Shown: piece by piece, positions 45,307 through 56,111 of the stretch
How positions within the stretch are numbered: position 1 is the first letter of the stretch
Layout: every line of letters begins with the position of its first letter
Assembly (NCBI RefSeq): GCF_007954275.1
Contig: NZ_VOLT01000002.1
Span: forward strand, 310,001 to 374,000
DNA: 64,000 bases
From: Colwellia demingiae
GTDB lineage: Bacteria > Pseudomonadota > Gammaproteobacteria > Enterobacterales > Alteromonadaceae
Direction of reading: 5' to 3'
Position numbers and translations under genes: made by a program
The notes under the pieces: generated by a model
Told to the model about the DNA's origin: nothing
Seen by the model: only the letters and a program-made list of their open reading frames with translations
Databases searched by the model: none

Positions 45307-45439
45307 TCTACATTCTGCGCATTGAACGTTCCATGCGACTGTTTTCTTGTGTACATTTCTTTAAAGAGTAATAAAACTTCTTCGATAAACGCTAAGTGTC
45401 TATGGCTTGCTCCCCAAGCATTTTGAGGTTCGCCACTGA
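45307..45439 (-). pseudogene. Tandem, decayed copy of the pdhR 3' end
   Basis: This stretch is a clear repeat of 45444-45566, the last 40 or so codons of pdhR. Blocks such as CTTCTTCGATAAACGCTAAG and TCTACATTCTGCGCATTG are identical in both. The copy has scattered substitutions and about 10 extra bases near 45352-45365 that shift the frame relative to the gene. It lies just past the pdhR stop, within the pdhR-aceE gap, and cannot be translated as part of PdhR. It looks like a direct tandem duplication now drifting. Confidence 0.88.
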
Positions 45440-45444
45440 CTTAT

Positions 45445-46236
45445 CTACATTCTGCGCATTGAACGTTCCATGCGACTATTTTCTTGTGTCGATTTTAATA
45501 ATACTTCTTCGATAAACGCTAAGTGTCTATGGCTTGCTCCCCAAGCTTTTTGGGGTTGGCCACTGAGAATGGCATTAAGCAAGCGCTTTCTATAATCGGT
45601 AATCTTGCTAAAGATATCAGGACGCTTTGCTAATACTGTTAAATTTTGTGCAATATTATCTGCTAATAATGACGACATGCTGCGAGCAAGCTGTAAAATA
45701 ACCGCATTATGTGACGCTGCACAGATGGCTAAATGAAACTCAACAACCGCTTCAGCTTCCCCTCGAAAGTCATCTTCTAATTGGCTGTTACCAATTTCAT
45801 TATGCTTTGCTTGAATTTGTTCAAAGTCCGCTGGTGTACCTCGCATAGCTGCATAGTAAGACGCCATACCTTCGATACCATGGCGAAACTCTAATAAATC
45901 AAATTGTGATTCATTATTATTGGACATTAATTCAAAAAAGGGATCAGAAAAACCACTGAGTAAATTGTTACAAACAAAAGTGCCTCCACCTTGTTTACGT
46001 GTCACCAAACCTTTGGCTTCTAACTTCTGTATCGCTTCACGTAATGATGGTCTTGAAACTTCAAATTGCAGTGCCAGTTCTCGCTCAGGTAATAATTTTT
46101 CACCTGGCTGCAAACTGCCTTCAATTATCATCCCTTCAAGCTGGGCTAAAATAATATCAGCTAATTTCTGTGGCTTTACTCGCCCAGTGTTTTTGGCTGT
46201 TAGAATTGATTTATTTGTCGTTACGTTTGTATTCAT
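45445..46236 (-). CDS. pdhR: Pyruvate dehydrogenase complex repressor (GntR/FadR family)
   Basis: 263 residues. The N-terminal winged helix (about 20-90: PGEKLLPERELALQFEVSRP) and the helical FCD ligand domain (about 100-245) are complete, with metal-site histidines such as FHLAICAASHN. The C-terminus HRHLAFIEEVLLKS...RMERSMRRM closely resembles E. coli PdhR, so the gene is intact despite the repeat beyond its stop. Pyruvate should release it from DNA. A perfect PdhR-type box lies 78 bp upstream of the start. It heads pdhR-aceE-aceF-lpd. Confidence 0.96.
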   Translation of the reverse strand: MNTNVTTNKSILTAKNTGRVKPQKLADIILAQLEGMIIEGSLQPGEKLLPERELALQFEVSRPSLREAIQKLEAKGLVTRKQGGGTFVCNNLLSGFSDPFFELMSNNNESQFDLLEFRHGIEGMASYYAAMRGTPADFEQIQAKHNEIGNSQLEDDFRGEAEAVVEFHLAICAASHNAVILQLARSMSSLLADNIAQNLTVLAKRPDIFSKITDYRKRLLNAILSGQPQKAWGASHRHLAFIEEVLLKSTQENSRMERSMRRM

Positions 46237-46313
46237 AAAAGTAAATTAAATAATTATTTCAATGATAATAAAAAGACAATAAGGCTTAAAATCACTCGCC
46301 AAACACATGGTAA

Positions 46314-46328
46314 ATTGGTAAGACCAAT
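46314..46328. promoter_or_regulatory. PdhR-type operator upstream of pdhR
   Basis: ATTGGTAAGACCAAT is a perfect match to the ATTGGTnnnACCAAT operator known for E. coli PdhR. It lies 78-92 bp before the pdhR start, as expected for autorepression of the operon. Confidence 0.88.
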
Positions 46329-46466
46329 CATTTTCTGGGTAATAAAGTAGCAAATTTAGCTACTTTTGACAAGTAAATTTAGTTGATGGATAGTATTTAT
46401 GCAAGTTTTTTATGCGCTAAAACAAATTATTTTAACTATTTTAGCGCATTAATAGAGAGGAAAACG

Positions 46467-46481
46467 ATTGGTCTGACCAAT
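46467..46481. promoter_or_regulatory. Second PdhR-type box, inside the ampE terminator-like hairpin
   Basis: ATTGGTCTGACCAAT is a second perfect PdhR-type box, 139 bp beyond the first. It is the heart of a longer inverted repeat with 12-nt arms (AAAACGATTGGT / ACCAATCGTTTT, 46463-46489). On the minus strand that repeat is a hairpin followed by TTTTCC, 8 nt past the ampE stop. It may be operator, terminator or both. Confidence 0.7.
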
Positions 46482-46496
46482 CGTTTTTAACTAGAT

Positions 46497-47432
46497 TTAA
46501 TTAAGTAAGCCACTAAGTGTCAAGATTGAAATAACGGCAAGTACAAGTAGAACATTGCGTTTTGCCAGTCTAACAAGTAAACAAGGCTCTGCTGTGCAAT
46601 CGTTTTCGTTTACCAAAAGGTCTTCCGATTTTTCTGCAACATCAATTAAAACTTGATGGGTTGCTTTTTGACTATCAAACAAACTTTCTAGCCAAACAGG
46701 CATAGCTTTGGAGAAGTGGCCAACAAACATATAACCAAAAGAAGCTATACGCACAGGTAACCAGTCTAACCAAAAAAGAACATCATGATGGTTTTGGCAG
46801 CCATTCATAATATTTGGAGCAACATTCCCTTCATGAGCAGTTTCATGCTGCTCTTCAGTTTCAATGTCGCTTTTATCTACTGAACTGACTTCTGCTTGAG
46901 CTTCATTTTCAGCGGCACTAGCCATACATTTTGCTTTTTTATGTTCAATGACTGTAGTTAACAAGCGATAAAATACCGCGCCAGCAGCACCAAAAACGGT
47001 GAAGAACAGCATAATAGCAATGTAATAACGGTAGTTTAACCAAATAAGTGCTTGGCCAAAGCCCATCTCCGGCAAGTTTTTGTCTGATAATAATTGCTCG
47101 TGATGCATTTCGGTCGTCGTTTCTTCGCCACGAAAAGCAGAGTGTAAATAACTCTTGTAGCTCTTTCTAGTGGTTGTGCAACCAAAACAAACGATAAGTA
47201 TCACGGTAGAAAGCAGTAATTGAAGTACAGAGTTGTCAATAATCTCTAGTAACAGGTATGTCGCAATAACAGGCAAGAGAATAAACACAGCACTAGCAGT
47301 AGTGCCGTGCTTAGCGGTAAAGTTTTTGCCAAAGAAATCTAGGTAATGTTGGTAATAAAAATTAAATTGCCATACTTTTGCAGATAAAGATCGATCGGCT
47401 GCTAATGCAATTAATAAACTTAATAAACTCAT
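46497..47432 (-). CDS. ampE: AmpE-family inner-membrane protein
   Basis: 311 residues with four or so membrane segments (about 40-57, 64-85, 135-157 and 290-308) and a hydrophilic middle. The opening SLLSLLIALAADR and RAFRGEETTTEMHH-like stretch fit AmpE, described as a sensory or signalling modulator of AmpC beta-lactamase induction; its exact role remains unclear. It starts 1 nt after the ampD stop, the conserved ampD-ampE pair. No ampC or ampR is in the window. Confidence 0.88.
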   Translation of the reverse strand: MSLLSLLIALAADRSLSAKVWQFNFYYQHYLDFFGKNFTAKHGTTASAVFILLPVIATYLLLEIIDNSVLQLLLSTVILIVCFGCTTTRKSYKSYLHSAFRGEETTTEMHHEQLLSDKNLPEMGFGQALIWLNYRYYIAIMLFFTVFGAAGAVFYRLLTTVIEHKKAKCMASAAENEAQAEVSSVDKSDIETEEQHETAHEGNVAPNIMNGCQNHHDVLFWLDWLPVRIASFGYMFVGHFSKAMPVWLESLFDSQKATHQVLIDVAEKSEDLLVNENDCTAEPCLLVRLAKRNVLLVLAVISILTLSGLLN

Positions 47433-47433
47433 G

Positions 47434-48003
47434 TTAGGTGTTGTTCCTTGTCGCTTGTTCAGTCAAACACTGACGAAAGTATTGCCAGTCAAATACCGAC
47501 CCGGGATCGGTTTTTCTAACCGGGGCAATATCACAATGACCAACAACATTGTCCATAATAATAGCAGGAAATTGGTCTTGCAAACAAAGTGTTAAAGAGA
47601 TTAATTGCTGATATTGTTTTGCTGTATAACAGATATCATCTGTGCCTTCCAATTCAATGCCAATGGAGTAATCATTACAACGATCTCTTTTCTTAAATGA
47701 TGAGACCCCTGCATGCCAAGCTTTGTCAGTAAAAGCAACATACTGAATCACACGACCATCACGCCGAATGAGACAGTGTGCTGAAACTTCAACGCCTCTT
47801 AAGTCATTAAAACTAACATGGGCGTTACAATCTAGTTGGCCAAGAAATAAATCACTAATGTAATTACCGCCAAATTTCCCAGCAGGCAATGAGATATTAT
47901 GAACAACAAGTAAACTAATTTCTTCATCCAATTCACGGGGTGAAAAAAACGGTGACGGCAGGTGTTCCGCCTGAGCTAACCAGCCAGAGGAAATTGAAAG
48001 CAT
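47434..48003 (-). CDS. ampD: 1,6-anhydro-N-acetylmuramyl-L-alanine amidase
   Basis: Cytoplasmic zinc amidase that cleaves anhMurNAc-peptides during murein recycling. 189 residues, the usual size. Zinc ligands are seen in LLVVHNISLPAG (about 32-43) and at the C-terminal GHCDIAPVRKTDPG (about 154-167), together with the IGIELEG strand. No signal peptide, as expected of AmpD rather than AmiD. It is co-transcribed with ampE and divergent from the retropepsin-like gene and nadC. Confidence 0.96.
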   Translation of the reverse strand: MLSISSGWLAQAEHLPSPFFSPRELDEEISLLVVHNISLPAGKFGGNYISDLFLGQLDCNAHVSFNDLRGVEVSAHCLIRRDGRVIQYVAFTDKAWHAGVSSFKKRDRCNDYSIGIELEGTDDICYTAKQYQQLISLTLCLQDQFPAIIMDNVVGHCDIAPVRKTDPGSVFDWQYFRQCLTEQATRNNT

Positions 48004-48112
48004 GTGTTTCTCATTTTTATAGTGATTAATGCGTTTGGTCGTAAGGTTACACTTTGTACTTTATTACTTGCTAACATACAATATCGATACCCTTAATCAA
48101 AGGTTGCTTAGT

Positions 48113-49544
<1,432 letters not shown>

Positions 49545-49558
49545 GCACTACTATAAAT

Positions 49559-49597
49559 AAAAAAAGCGGTAAGCATTTTATGCTTACCGCTTTTTTT
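49559..49597. terminator. Bidirectional terminator between nadC and the DUF3667 gene
   Basis: AAAAAGCGGTAAGCAT pairs with ATGCTTACCGCTTTTT across a 3-nt loop, with T-runs on both sides. It lies 15 nt past nadC and 41 nt past the stop of the convergent gene. Confidence 0.93.
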
Positions 49598-49637
49598 ATG
49601 AAAAACTTATCGTATCTTTCAGATACATTAGGTTTAA

Positions 49638-50915
49638 TTAGGTTCCCATTAATCCCCAAACCACAGCGACAAGGGCCGTTACTGCTATCATGATGCTGTA
49701 TATAGTGCCAATAAAGCTAAATTTTACAAAGGTAAAAAAGTAGCCTTGTTTATATACTTTCTTCTGCATTAAAAATAAATAGATGGGTATCCATAGCAAT
49801 AAACCGCCTGCAACTATTCCAACAAAATTTGCGATCTCTGGGCTGTTGGTTTCTATATTAGCCTCTAATAAATCGAGTATTTCAGAAAGTAGTAGTGCGA
49901 TGAAAATAAAACTGTGGCTATGCAAAGCCACCGTTAAATGCTCCATATATAATCGTTTTGAGAAAATAAACATCACTTTCAGTAATACCGCAAAAAGTGG
50001 TAGTAAAATAAACATCAACTGAGGAAGCTTACCAATAACTTGCTCAATGAGTGGACCGGTATCTGAGTTAAAAGCTTTTTCAGCTTTTGTAATTAACTCT
50101 TTAACAAAGACATTAACTTTTTTATTCTTTTCTTTAGAAAGAAAATCAAGTTGTACCTTTTCGTCGCCACTATCATCTATAGTTAAGTCTTTCTTAGTAT
50201 TAACGTCCTCATCACCGGTCTTCTCTTTCAATAAACTGGTAATCAATGCGTCAAAACGGGCTTGTTTATCGGTAGGTAAAGGTTCTTTAACTTGCTCAAA
50301 ATCTAACTCGACAAGTTTTCGAGTCAGTTTTATAATATCTTTGTTATTACCTTGGGTATAGTCACTGTTTAAATCGTTAAGGTAAATGTTAAACCTTGCT
50401 AAATCAGCAGTTAACTTATCCGCCTTAGCAATAACTTCAACATTATTTTCTTCTTTATTTTCTAACGTGCTCTTCTCTGTTTTCAGCGTTTCTATATGGC
50501 TTTTAACTTCAGTGATCAGACCTTGTTTGCCGTTTATATTAATGACGTTATCATCACCCGCAACAAAGAACTTCAAGGTTATAAAAAAAACAATACTAAT
50601 AAATAAATATAATCGTAGTGGCGGTACATAATGCACCCTCCTACCAGCAAAATATTCATTCGTTAAAAAAGCGGGTCTTGTTAGTAAGGGAAAAACTGTT
50701 CGACTTGCGCGAGAATCAAAACTAAAAATATCATCTAGTAGGTGCATTATAACCACCCAAAAATATTTCAATTTCGACTCGGCTTCTTGTCCACAATTTG
50801 CACAAAAAGGTCCACTTAGTGGAACATGGCAATTTTCACAACTTTGATTGTCCTCAATTGGAACAGTTACCACATTATTTGTAGATTCGACTTCGGTTAA
50901 CTCTGTTGTTTGCAT
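49638..50915 (-). CDS. DUF3667 membrane protein with N-terminal zinc ribbon
   Basis: 425 residues. CENCHVPLSGPFCANC (about 26-41) is a CxxC...CxxC zinc ribbon followed by the DUF3667 segment (RASRTVFPLLTRPAFL, then YFAGRRVHYVPPLRLYLF, about 75-115). One membrane helix follows, then a long acidic/Lys-rich cytoplasmic or periplasmic insert (about 130-290), then four more helices. No function is known for the family. No clear ribosome-binding site precedes the ATG, and it is monocistronic. Confidence 0.83.
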   Translation of the reverse strand: MQTTELTEVESTNNVVTVPIEDNQSCENCHVPLSGPFCANCGQEAESKLKYFWVVIMHLLDDIFSFDSRASRTVFPLLTRPAFLTNEYFAGRRVHYVPPLRLYLFISIVFFITLKFFVAGDDNVININGKQGLITEVKSHIETLKTEKSTLENKEENNVEVIAKADKLTADLARFNIYLNDLNSDYTQGNNKDIIKLTRKLVELDFEQVKEPLPTDKQARFDALITSLLKEKTGDEDVNTKKDLTIDDSGDEKVQLDFLSKEKNKKVNVFVKELITKAEKAFNSDTGPLIEQVIGKLPQLMFILLPLFAVLLKVMFIFSKRLYMEHLTVALHSHSFIFIALLLSEILDLLEANIETNSPEIANFVGIVAGGLLLWIPIYLFLMQKKVYKQGYFFTFVKFSFIGTIYSIMIAVTALVAVVWGLMGT

Positions 50916-51160
50916 AATGAATAATTATTGAATAGCAATAGACAATAAAAGCATAACACTATGTGAATATAAAGTTACAAAGTAATTAAAAAACTTAAGA
51001 AAATAAGATGTCGAGACTGATCTATTCTGCTAAATTGATAATTGAGATAAAAGATCAAATCAATATATTTCAACTAACTCTATTAAGACTGGTCAACTAT
51101 GCTTAGACATAATCACCAAAAAACAATATTGAAAATAAAGCCAAAAGCAGGAGAATTATA

Positions 51161-51709
51161 ATGGCGTTTGAAGTTAAATTTGAATTAACCGAATCAGACT
51201 TAGATCATTTCCGCGATGTTATGCGTAAAGCGCAAGCAGGTGCCAAACAACTTAGCGAGCAAGAAATTTTAGCTAATGCTAAAAAGATTAGTCAAAATAT
51301 AAAGGATAATGTACCCGAGTTTGTTCGTGAAAGAATTCAAAAGCTAGAAACTTTTGTTGCCATGATTGAAGATGATGAATGGCAGATCCCAAGTGACGAG
51401 CGCACCGAAGTATTAAGTGCTTTAGCTTACTTTAGTGATCCTGAAGATTTAGTACCTGATCATATTCCAGTATTAGGCTTTTTAGATGATGCGATTATGA
51501 TCGAACTTGTTGCTGAAGAATTTAAAGATGATTTTGAAGCCTTTGAAGAGTTTTGCGCATACCGTCAACGTGAAGAAGGTCGAAGCGGAGATGCAACTAT
51601 TACTCGTGAAGAGTGGTTAGAGTCAAAACGTCACGAATTACATAGTAGAATGAGAAGTCGTCGTTCATCGAGAAGAAGTGGCCGTTCTTCATTTCGTTCT
51701 GTTTTTTAA
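51161..51709 (+). CDS. YkvA/DUF1232-like protein with Arg/Ser-rich tail
   Basis: 182 residues. The DUF1232 core (about 85-125) reads LSALAYFSDPEDLVPDHIPV then GFLDDAIMIELV, the family signature, though no strong membrane helix is seen. The N-terminal 80 residues are a charged helical segment. The last 22 residues are almost only Arg and Ser (SRRSSRRSGRSS), which suggests binding to nucleic acid or acidic lipid. AGGAG before the ATG fixes the start. Function unknown. Confidence 0.85.
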   Translation: MAFEVKFELTESDLDHFRDVMRKAQAGAKQLSEQEILANAKKISQNIKDNVPEFVRERIQKLETFVAMIEDDEWQIPSDERTEVLSALAYFSDPEDLVPDHIPVLGFLDDAIMIELVAEEFKDDFEAFEEFCAYRQREEGRSGDATITREEWLESKRHELHSRMRSRRSSRRSGRSSFRSVF

Positions 51710-51832
51710 AGTAAACACCGTTAAAACGATTTCTCTATAAGAGTAGAATTGGCTTTAAGCTATCAAAATGGCAAAGCATTTGCTTTGTCATTTCTTTACC
51801 TTCTTATCTTAACTCTACTTAAACTGTTCTTG

Positions 51833-54019
51833 CTAAAGGTCGCTCGGTCTACCTGCATCCCCTTGACTATAATCACACACCCCTTGAGAAAAGATTGCTC
51901 GTAAAGACGTTAACTGCTCAGCTAGCTCTATGCCACCATACATACCTTGCTTAATTGCTTGTTCAAACGGAATTTTATAACATTTGAAAACACTGCCTTG
52001 CCAAGGTCCTTCGGCTTGAATACGGCTATTTGAAAAAATAGCATAATGCTCTGCACATGCTCCTCGTTTTAGCGCTTCATTTCCATAACCAACATCGTTC
52101 CAATTACCATCCCAAACATCTCTTCCTTCCGCCAGCACCCCACCCTTATCATCAAAACAAGTATCTTGTAATTGTGTAGGTTTGCTTTGAACCGCATTGA
52201 GCTTCGGAAATTCATTACGTTTCAATAGCCATATATCCATAAGGTCAAACGCTTGATTTGTCGGATCAAAATCACGCTTTGCCACCCAAATCACCTGGTT
52301 TTCATAATGTCCATTCGCTTGTTGTAAACGTAAACGCGTGCTAAAAGATGCCGACATGTGATGCATGTCCAATTTTTCTTCTAAGTAATGGCGAACATCA
52401 ATAATGGGTAAATCAAGTTTACCAATAAAAACCTGTCCTCCTCGATAGGCTGCTTCAATCGCGTTAACTGAAGCACTACGTCGAGGTGCCATTTCATTAT
52501 CAATCACTTGCGTTATATTATCGCTGCCCCATAACGAAATCCAAAATGGCATTTTACGGCCAAAAGGAGTAATAATTGTTTCAGCTCTCATTTGGTGTTG
52601 CGCTTTCCAACTGCCTATATTTTTATTGAGATGAACAAATTCAGCTAAGGTGATTTTATTTTGTTTTAAAGCGTGTAGTCCATATTGAACCCCTTCATTA
52701 TCCCAAGTACTCTCTACTAATCCGTGCTTATCACGGCTGAACAGCCAAGCCATATCTTCCCAGTAATTCCAATTCGTTTGCTCAACCACATCGTCACTAT
52801 AAAAGTGTCTTAAAAACCCCTGCCTAGGATTATGAATAAAGGTTGATAAGCCAAAGTAACCGTTAATACATTCGCTATTGCCTTGAGGGAAACTCGGCAC
52901 CATGCCCGCCATCAATTGAGCGACAGGTTGAAGAAAAGCAATTTTTTGTGGAAAGTCTTGTAAGCTGTTCATACCTTCAAGTAGTTGTCGTTGCTCCCAC
53001 TGTTGCCAACGGCTATTGCCTTTTGATCGAAAGGTAAAGTAATTATTAAATAAGTCACAATCTAAGGTATAAATTGTTTGGCTTAACATATCAGGATAAG
53101 AATATTGAGGAATTAAGCCATCAAGAATTCCACGGCTATTTTGACCGATAAGATATTGTGCTAACCCTCCACCTGATCCGCCAATACCAACAGTGTATAA
53201 CGGCTCGCCAAATAAACTAATGAAATGGAGCTTAACCCTACGAGCGGTATCTTCTGCCAATAACATATTATAGGTATAGCTAGTACGATTACCGCTTGAA
53301 CTAATAATCGCATAGCCTTTTTGTACTTCTTCTAAACGACGAGAAATGGTTCGTGTCGCTTTTTGCCTACCTTGTCTAAAACCTATGCCCGAACCGCCAT
53401 GAAACTGATAGATTAGTTTTTTATTCCACAGTGAGCTTAACGTACGTGTACCCAACTCCTCTGGGGTGATTGCCATAACAATAGTGTAGATAAAACGATT
53501 AATACTGCCTTGCTCTGCGCGAAACAATTGCAAAGGTAGCTGGGCATCTCTTAAAGACGTTAATTGAGAAAACTGCTCAGTAGCAATTTTAATTAGCTTT
53601 TCATCAAGATTTAAATAATAAAACTGTAGATGACTTTTAAATAGGCAATCTTTCGAATAACCAATAACTTTACTACGCTGCGCTATATTTTCATAAACAG
53701 GCACACCAAAGCCTTCTTGGTTATCTACCAAGGGCTGACCTATATGGGAATCTATGGTCATGCAATAGAACGGATATTGCTTTGAGCCTGAATATAAAGA
53801 ATTACTGGGTCCAACATCACCGAGCATGACCGGAAAGTGGAATGTTTCTTTTGGTCGAGTCACTAGGCTGATATGCGGAGAGATTGGCAGTAAATAATTA
53901 TCCTCTGCTGTGGCTAACCGCTTAACTTGCCGATATTTGTACGGTTGTTCAGAAGGATAAAGCCATACTAAAACGGCAATCAGAGCGAGAGTAGATAATA
54001 TAAATTTTTTCTTTTGCAT
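51833..54019 (-). CDS. DUF6351-like exported or membrane-anchored hydrolase
   Basis: 728 residues from the ATG at 54017-54019; a GTG nine codons earlier lacks support. An N-terminal hydrophobic segment (about 4-22) is a signal or anchor. The middle has an alpha/beta-hydrolase nucleophile elbow, GIGGSGGGLAQYLIG (Ser near 285), and the end carries paired cysteines (CFDDKGG, CAEHY, CKIPFEQ, CDYSQGD) likely in disulphides. I place it in the DUF6351 (tannase-like) group from memory, with moderate certainty. The substrate is unknown. It is monocistronic. Confidence 0.65.
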   Translation of the reverse strand: MQKKKFILSTLALIAVLVWLYPSEQPYKYRQVKRLATAEDNYLLPISPHISLVTRPKETFHFPVMLGDVGPSNSLYSGSKQYPFYCMTIDSHIGQPLVDNQEGFGVPVYENIAQRSKVIGYSKDCLFKSHLQFYYLNLDEKLIKIATEQFSQLTSLRDAQLPLQLFRAEQGSINRFIYTIVMAITPEELGTRTLSSLWNKKLIYQFHGGSGIGFRQGRQKATRTISRRLEEVQKGYAIISSSGNRTSYTYNMLLAEDTARRVKLHFISLFGEPLYTVGIGGSGGGLAQYLIGQNSRGILDGLIPQYSYPDMLSQTIYTLDCDLFNNYFTFRSKGNSRWQQWEQRQLLEGMNSLQDFPQKIAFLQPVAQLMAGMVPSFPQGNSECINGYFGLSTFIHNPRQGFLRHFYSDDVVEQTNWNYWEDMAWLFSRDKHGLVESTWDNEGVQYGLHALKQNKITLAEFVHLNKNIGSWKAQHQMRAETIITPFGRKMPFWISLWGSDNITQVIDNEMAPRRSASVNAIEAAYRGGQVFIGKLDLPIIDVRHYLEEKLDMHHMSASFSTRLRLQQANGHYENQVIWVAKRDFDPTNQAFDLMDIWLLKRNEFPKLNAVQSKPTQLQDTCFDDKGGVLAEGRDVWDGNWNDVGYGNEALKRGACAEHYAIFSNSRIQAEGPWQGSVFKCYKIPFEQAIKQGMYGGIELAEQLTSLRAIFSQGVCDYSQGDAGRPSDL

Positions 54020-54112
54020 TACAACACCACCGAAAAAATTACCCACACCTAAGTTAAATATAGTGGAATTAATTTAGTCCGGTAGAAGATATTATGCTGA
54101 AAAAGTCGCCGC

Positions 54113-54688
54113 TTATTTCAACTTAGCAATAAACGTTTTTCTAAACTTGGCTAATTTTGGTGATACAACGGCTTGGCAATATTGATTTTCTGGATTATTT
54201 TTAAAGTAATTTTGATGATAATCTTCACCACAATAAAAAGTAACCGCTGGACTCACTTGCGTGACAATAGAGTCATCAAATAACTGCTCTTGATTAATTT
54301 CATCGATTATAGCTAAAGCAACTTCTTGCTGTTGCTCATCATGGGTAAAAACTTCAGAGCGGTATTGTGTTCCTATGTCATTTCCTTGTCGGTTTAACTG
54401 CGTTGGATTGTGCAAACTGAAAAATATCTCTAATATTTCTCTATAGCCAATCACTTCACTATCAAACTGAAGCTGTACTACTTCAGCATGACCACTACGA
54501 CCAGTACAAACCTCTTCATAAGTTGGCGCTGTACTCTGCCCTCCCATATAACCTGGCTTTGCTGTAATAATGCCCTTGACCAAGTTGAGCGCACTTTCAA
54601 TACACCAGAAGCAGCCTCCGGCTAAAGTCGCTTTTTGTAATGGCTTTTCGTTAAGTTGATCTGTCATTTTATCCACTGCCTTAATCAT
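54113..54688 (-). CDS. msrA: Peptide-methionine (S)-S-oxide reductase
   Basis: Repairs oxidised methionine. Up to 191 residues; a start seven codons later (MTDQLNEKP, at 54667) is equally possible. GCFWCIE (about 25-31) holds the catalytic Cys, with YCGEDYHQNYF near 153 and the family GYMGG and GHAEVVQ segments. A C-terminal CQAVV Cys may be the recycling residue. No signal peptide, so cytoplasmic. It stands alone. Confidence 0.96.
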   Translation of the reverse strand: MIKAVDKMTDQLNEKPLQKATLAGGCFWCIESALNLVKGIITAKPGYMGGQSTAPTYEEVCTGRSGHAEVVQLQFDSEVIGYREILEIFFSLHNPTQLNRQGNDIGTQYRSEVFTHDEQQQEVALAIIDEINQEQLFDDSIVTQVSPAVTFYCGEDYHQNYFKNNPENQYCQAVVSPKLAKFRKTFIAKLK

Positions 54689-54844
54689 TGTTTCTTTTAT
54701 GATTTATCTCAGCCTTTTTTGTTGTTAAATAGGCTAAGATATTATCGTTAATTTATCTATACCCAAGCCACTTGAAGCTGCATATTCAGGTAGCTTGGAT
54801 ATATACCATTATTATTATACTCATATTTAGCCAGTAAGAAATAT

Positions 54845-56101
54845 ATGCCACAATTCTTCAAAAGAACGAGCCAAATTCAAGCTATAATTGCGTTGCGTAG
54901 CATTGCTATCGCGATTCAATTACTGTTAATTCTCTTCGTCAATTTGGGCTTAGCGTACGAGTTACCATGGATGCCATTGGTAAGTGTTATCAGCTTAGAA
55001 GTACTTTTTACATTCAGTAGTTATCTTTATTATAGCCGCAATCATTTAAGTGAAAAGAAGGCCAGTCAAAAAGCAATCTTAGTTCAAATATGCGCTGATA
55101 TTATTTTTCTTTCACTATTACTATTCTTTAGTGGCGGAGCAACCAATGCTTTTGTTTCTTTATTACTCATTCCTATCGCGATAGCCGCGGTCACTTTAAC
55201 ACCATTATTACTGACGGTAGTTGCCTTCCTTGCGATTGCTTCTTACAGCATTTTATTATGGTCATTACCCATGAGTGTTATGCACGGTAATATGCAAGGT
55301 CACTTTATTGGCATGGGTATCAACTTTTTATTTTCAGCACTCGTGGTTGCTATTGTCGTTGGTAAAATGGCACGTAGTATTAATCAACAAGAGCTTGCTA
55401 TTGCTGCCTATCGTGAAAATTTATTGAAACAAGAGCAAGTGACCTCTTTAGGTGTTGCTTCCGCTCAGGTAACTCACCAATTGGCGACACCTATAGCAAC
55501 AGTGCAACTGCTGGCTGATGAATTAAGTGAAGATTTACCTGGCAACGAAATAGTGCTTGATATGCAAAGCCAACTTACTCGTTGTAGAGACAGCTTATCT
55601 GAATTTCGTGCGATGGTGTTCGATATAAAAGAACAGGTCATTAAAGCCATTAATTGCCAAGATTTATTCGATGAAATAACCGATAATGTCCGAGTAAATA
55701 ATCCAGAAGTCATCTTACAATTATTAAAGAATAGTGACGAACACGCTAAAGATGTCACCATTGATGGTGATGCTGCCTTGTTACCTGCTATTCTCAATTT
55801 AATTAATAATGCGATTAGAGCGAGTAAGGCCAATAACAGCAATGCACTTAGCCTCACTTGTCAAACTATTGAGGATAACTGGCAATTCACTATTCGTGAT
55901 TATGGTAAAGGATTTACTTTAAAGAAACTTAATGAGCTAGGGGTAAAACCGGTCAATAGTGATCAAGGTTTTGGCATGGCCGTTTTTTTAAGTCACGCAA
56001 GTTTAGAACGCCTTGGTGGTAAGTTAGCTTTAACAAATCATCAAGAGGGCGGTGCATTAGTCACTTTAAGCCTGCCAATTTCATCACACAATCAACTATA
56101 A
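54845..56101 (+). CDS. RegB/PrrB-like redox sensor histidine kinase
   Basis: 418 residues. Six membrane helices (about 12-180) include GGATNAF (about 98-104), close to the ubiquinone-binding loop of RegB. The H-box QVTHQLATPIATV carries His211, and QLTRCRDSL has Cys247 at the place of the redox-active Cys of RegB. The HATPase domain (about 300-412) has N-, G1 (DYGKGF) and G2 (GFGMAV) boxes. It likely phosphorylates the next gene product in response to the quinone pool or redox state. It is separated from the regulator by 10 nt. Confidence 0.9.
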   Translation: MPQFFKRTSQIQAIIALRSIAIAIQLLLILFVNLGLAYELPWMPLVSVISLEVLFTFSSYLYYSRNHLSEKKASQKAILVQICADIIFLSLLLFFSGGATNAFVSLLLIPIAIAAVTLTPLLLTVVAFLAIASYSILLWSLPMSVMHGNMQGHFIGMGINFLFSALVVAIVVGKMARSINQQELAIAAYRENLLKQEQVTSLGVASAQVTHQLATPIATVQLLADELSEDLPGNEIVLDMQSQLTRCRDSLSEFRAMVFDIKEQVIKAINCQDLFDEITDNVRVNNPEVILQLLKNSDEHAKDVTIDGDAALLPAILNLINNAIRASKANNSNALSLTCQTIEDNWQFTIRDYGKGFTLKKLNELGVKPVNSDQGFGMAVFLSHASLERLGGKLALTNHQEGGALVTLSLPISSHNQL

Positions 56102-56111
56102 GGAAATGATT

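Noticed and set aside
45445..46236. pdhR as a gene broken by the tandem repeat
   Set aside because: The upstream copy keeps the full family C-terminus (RMERSMRRM) and a stop; only the downstream copy is decayed.
45920..46249. 109-codon open frame opposite pdhR
   Set aside because: It lies wholly against a well-conserved gene and has no recognisable domain.
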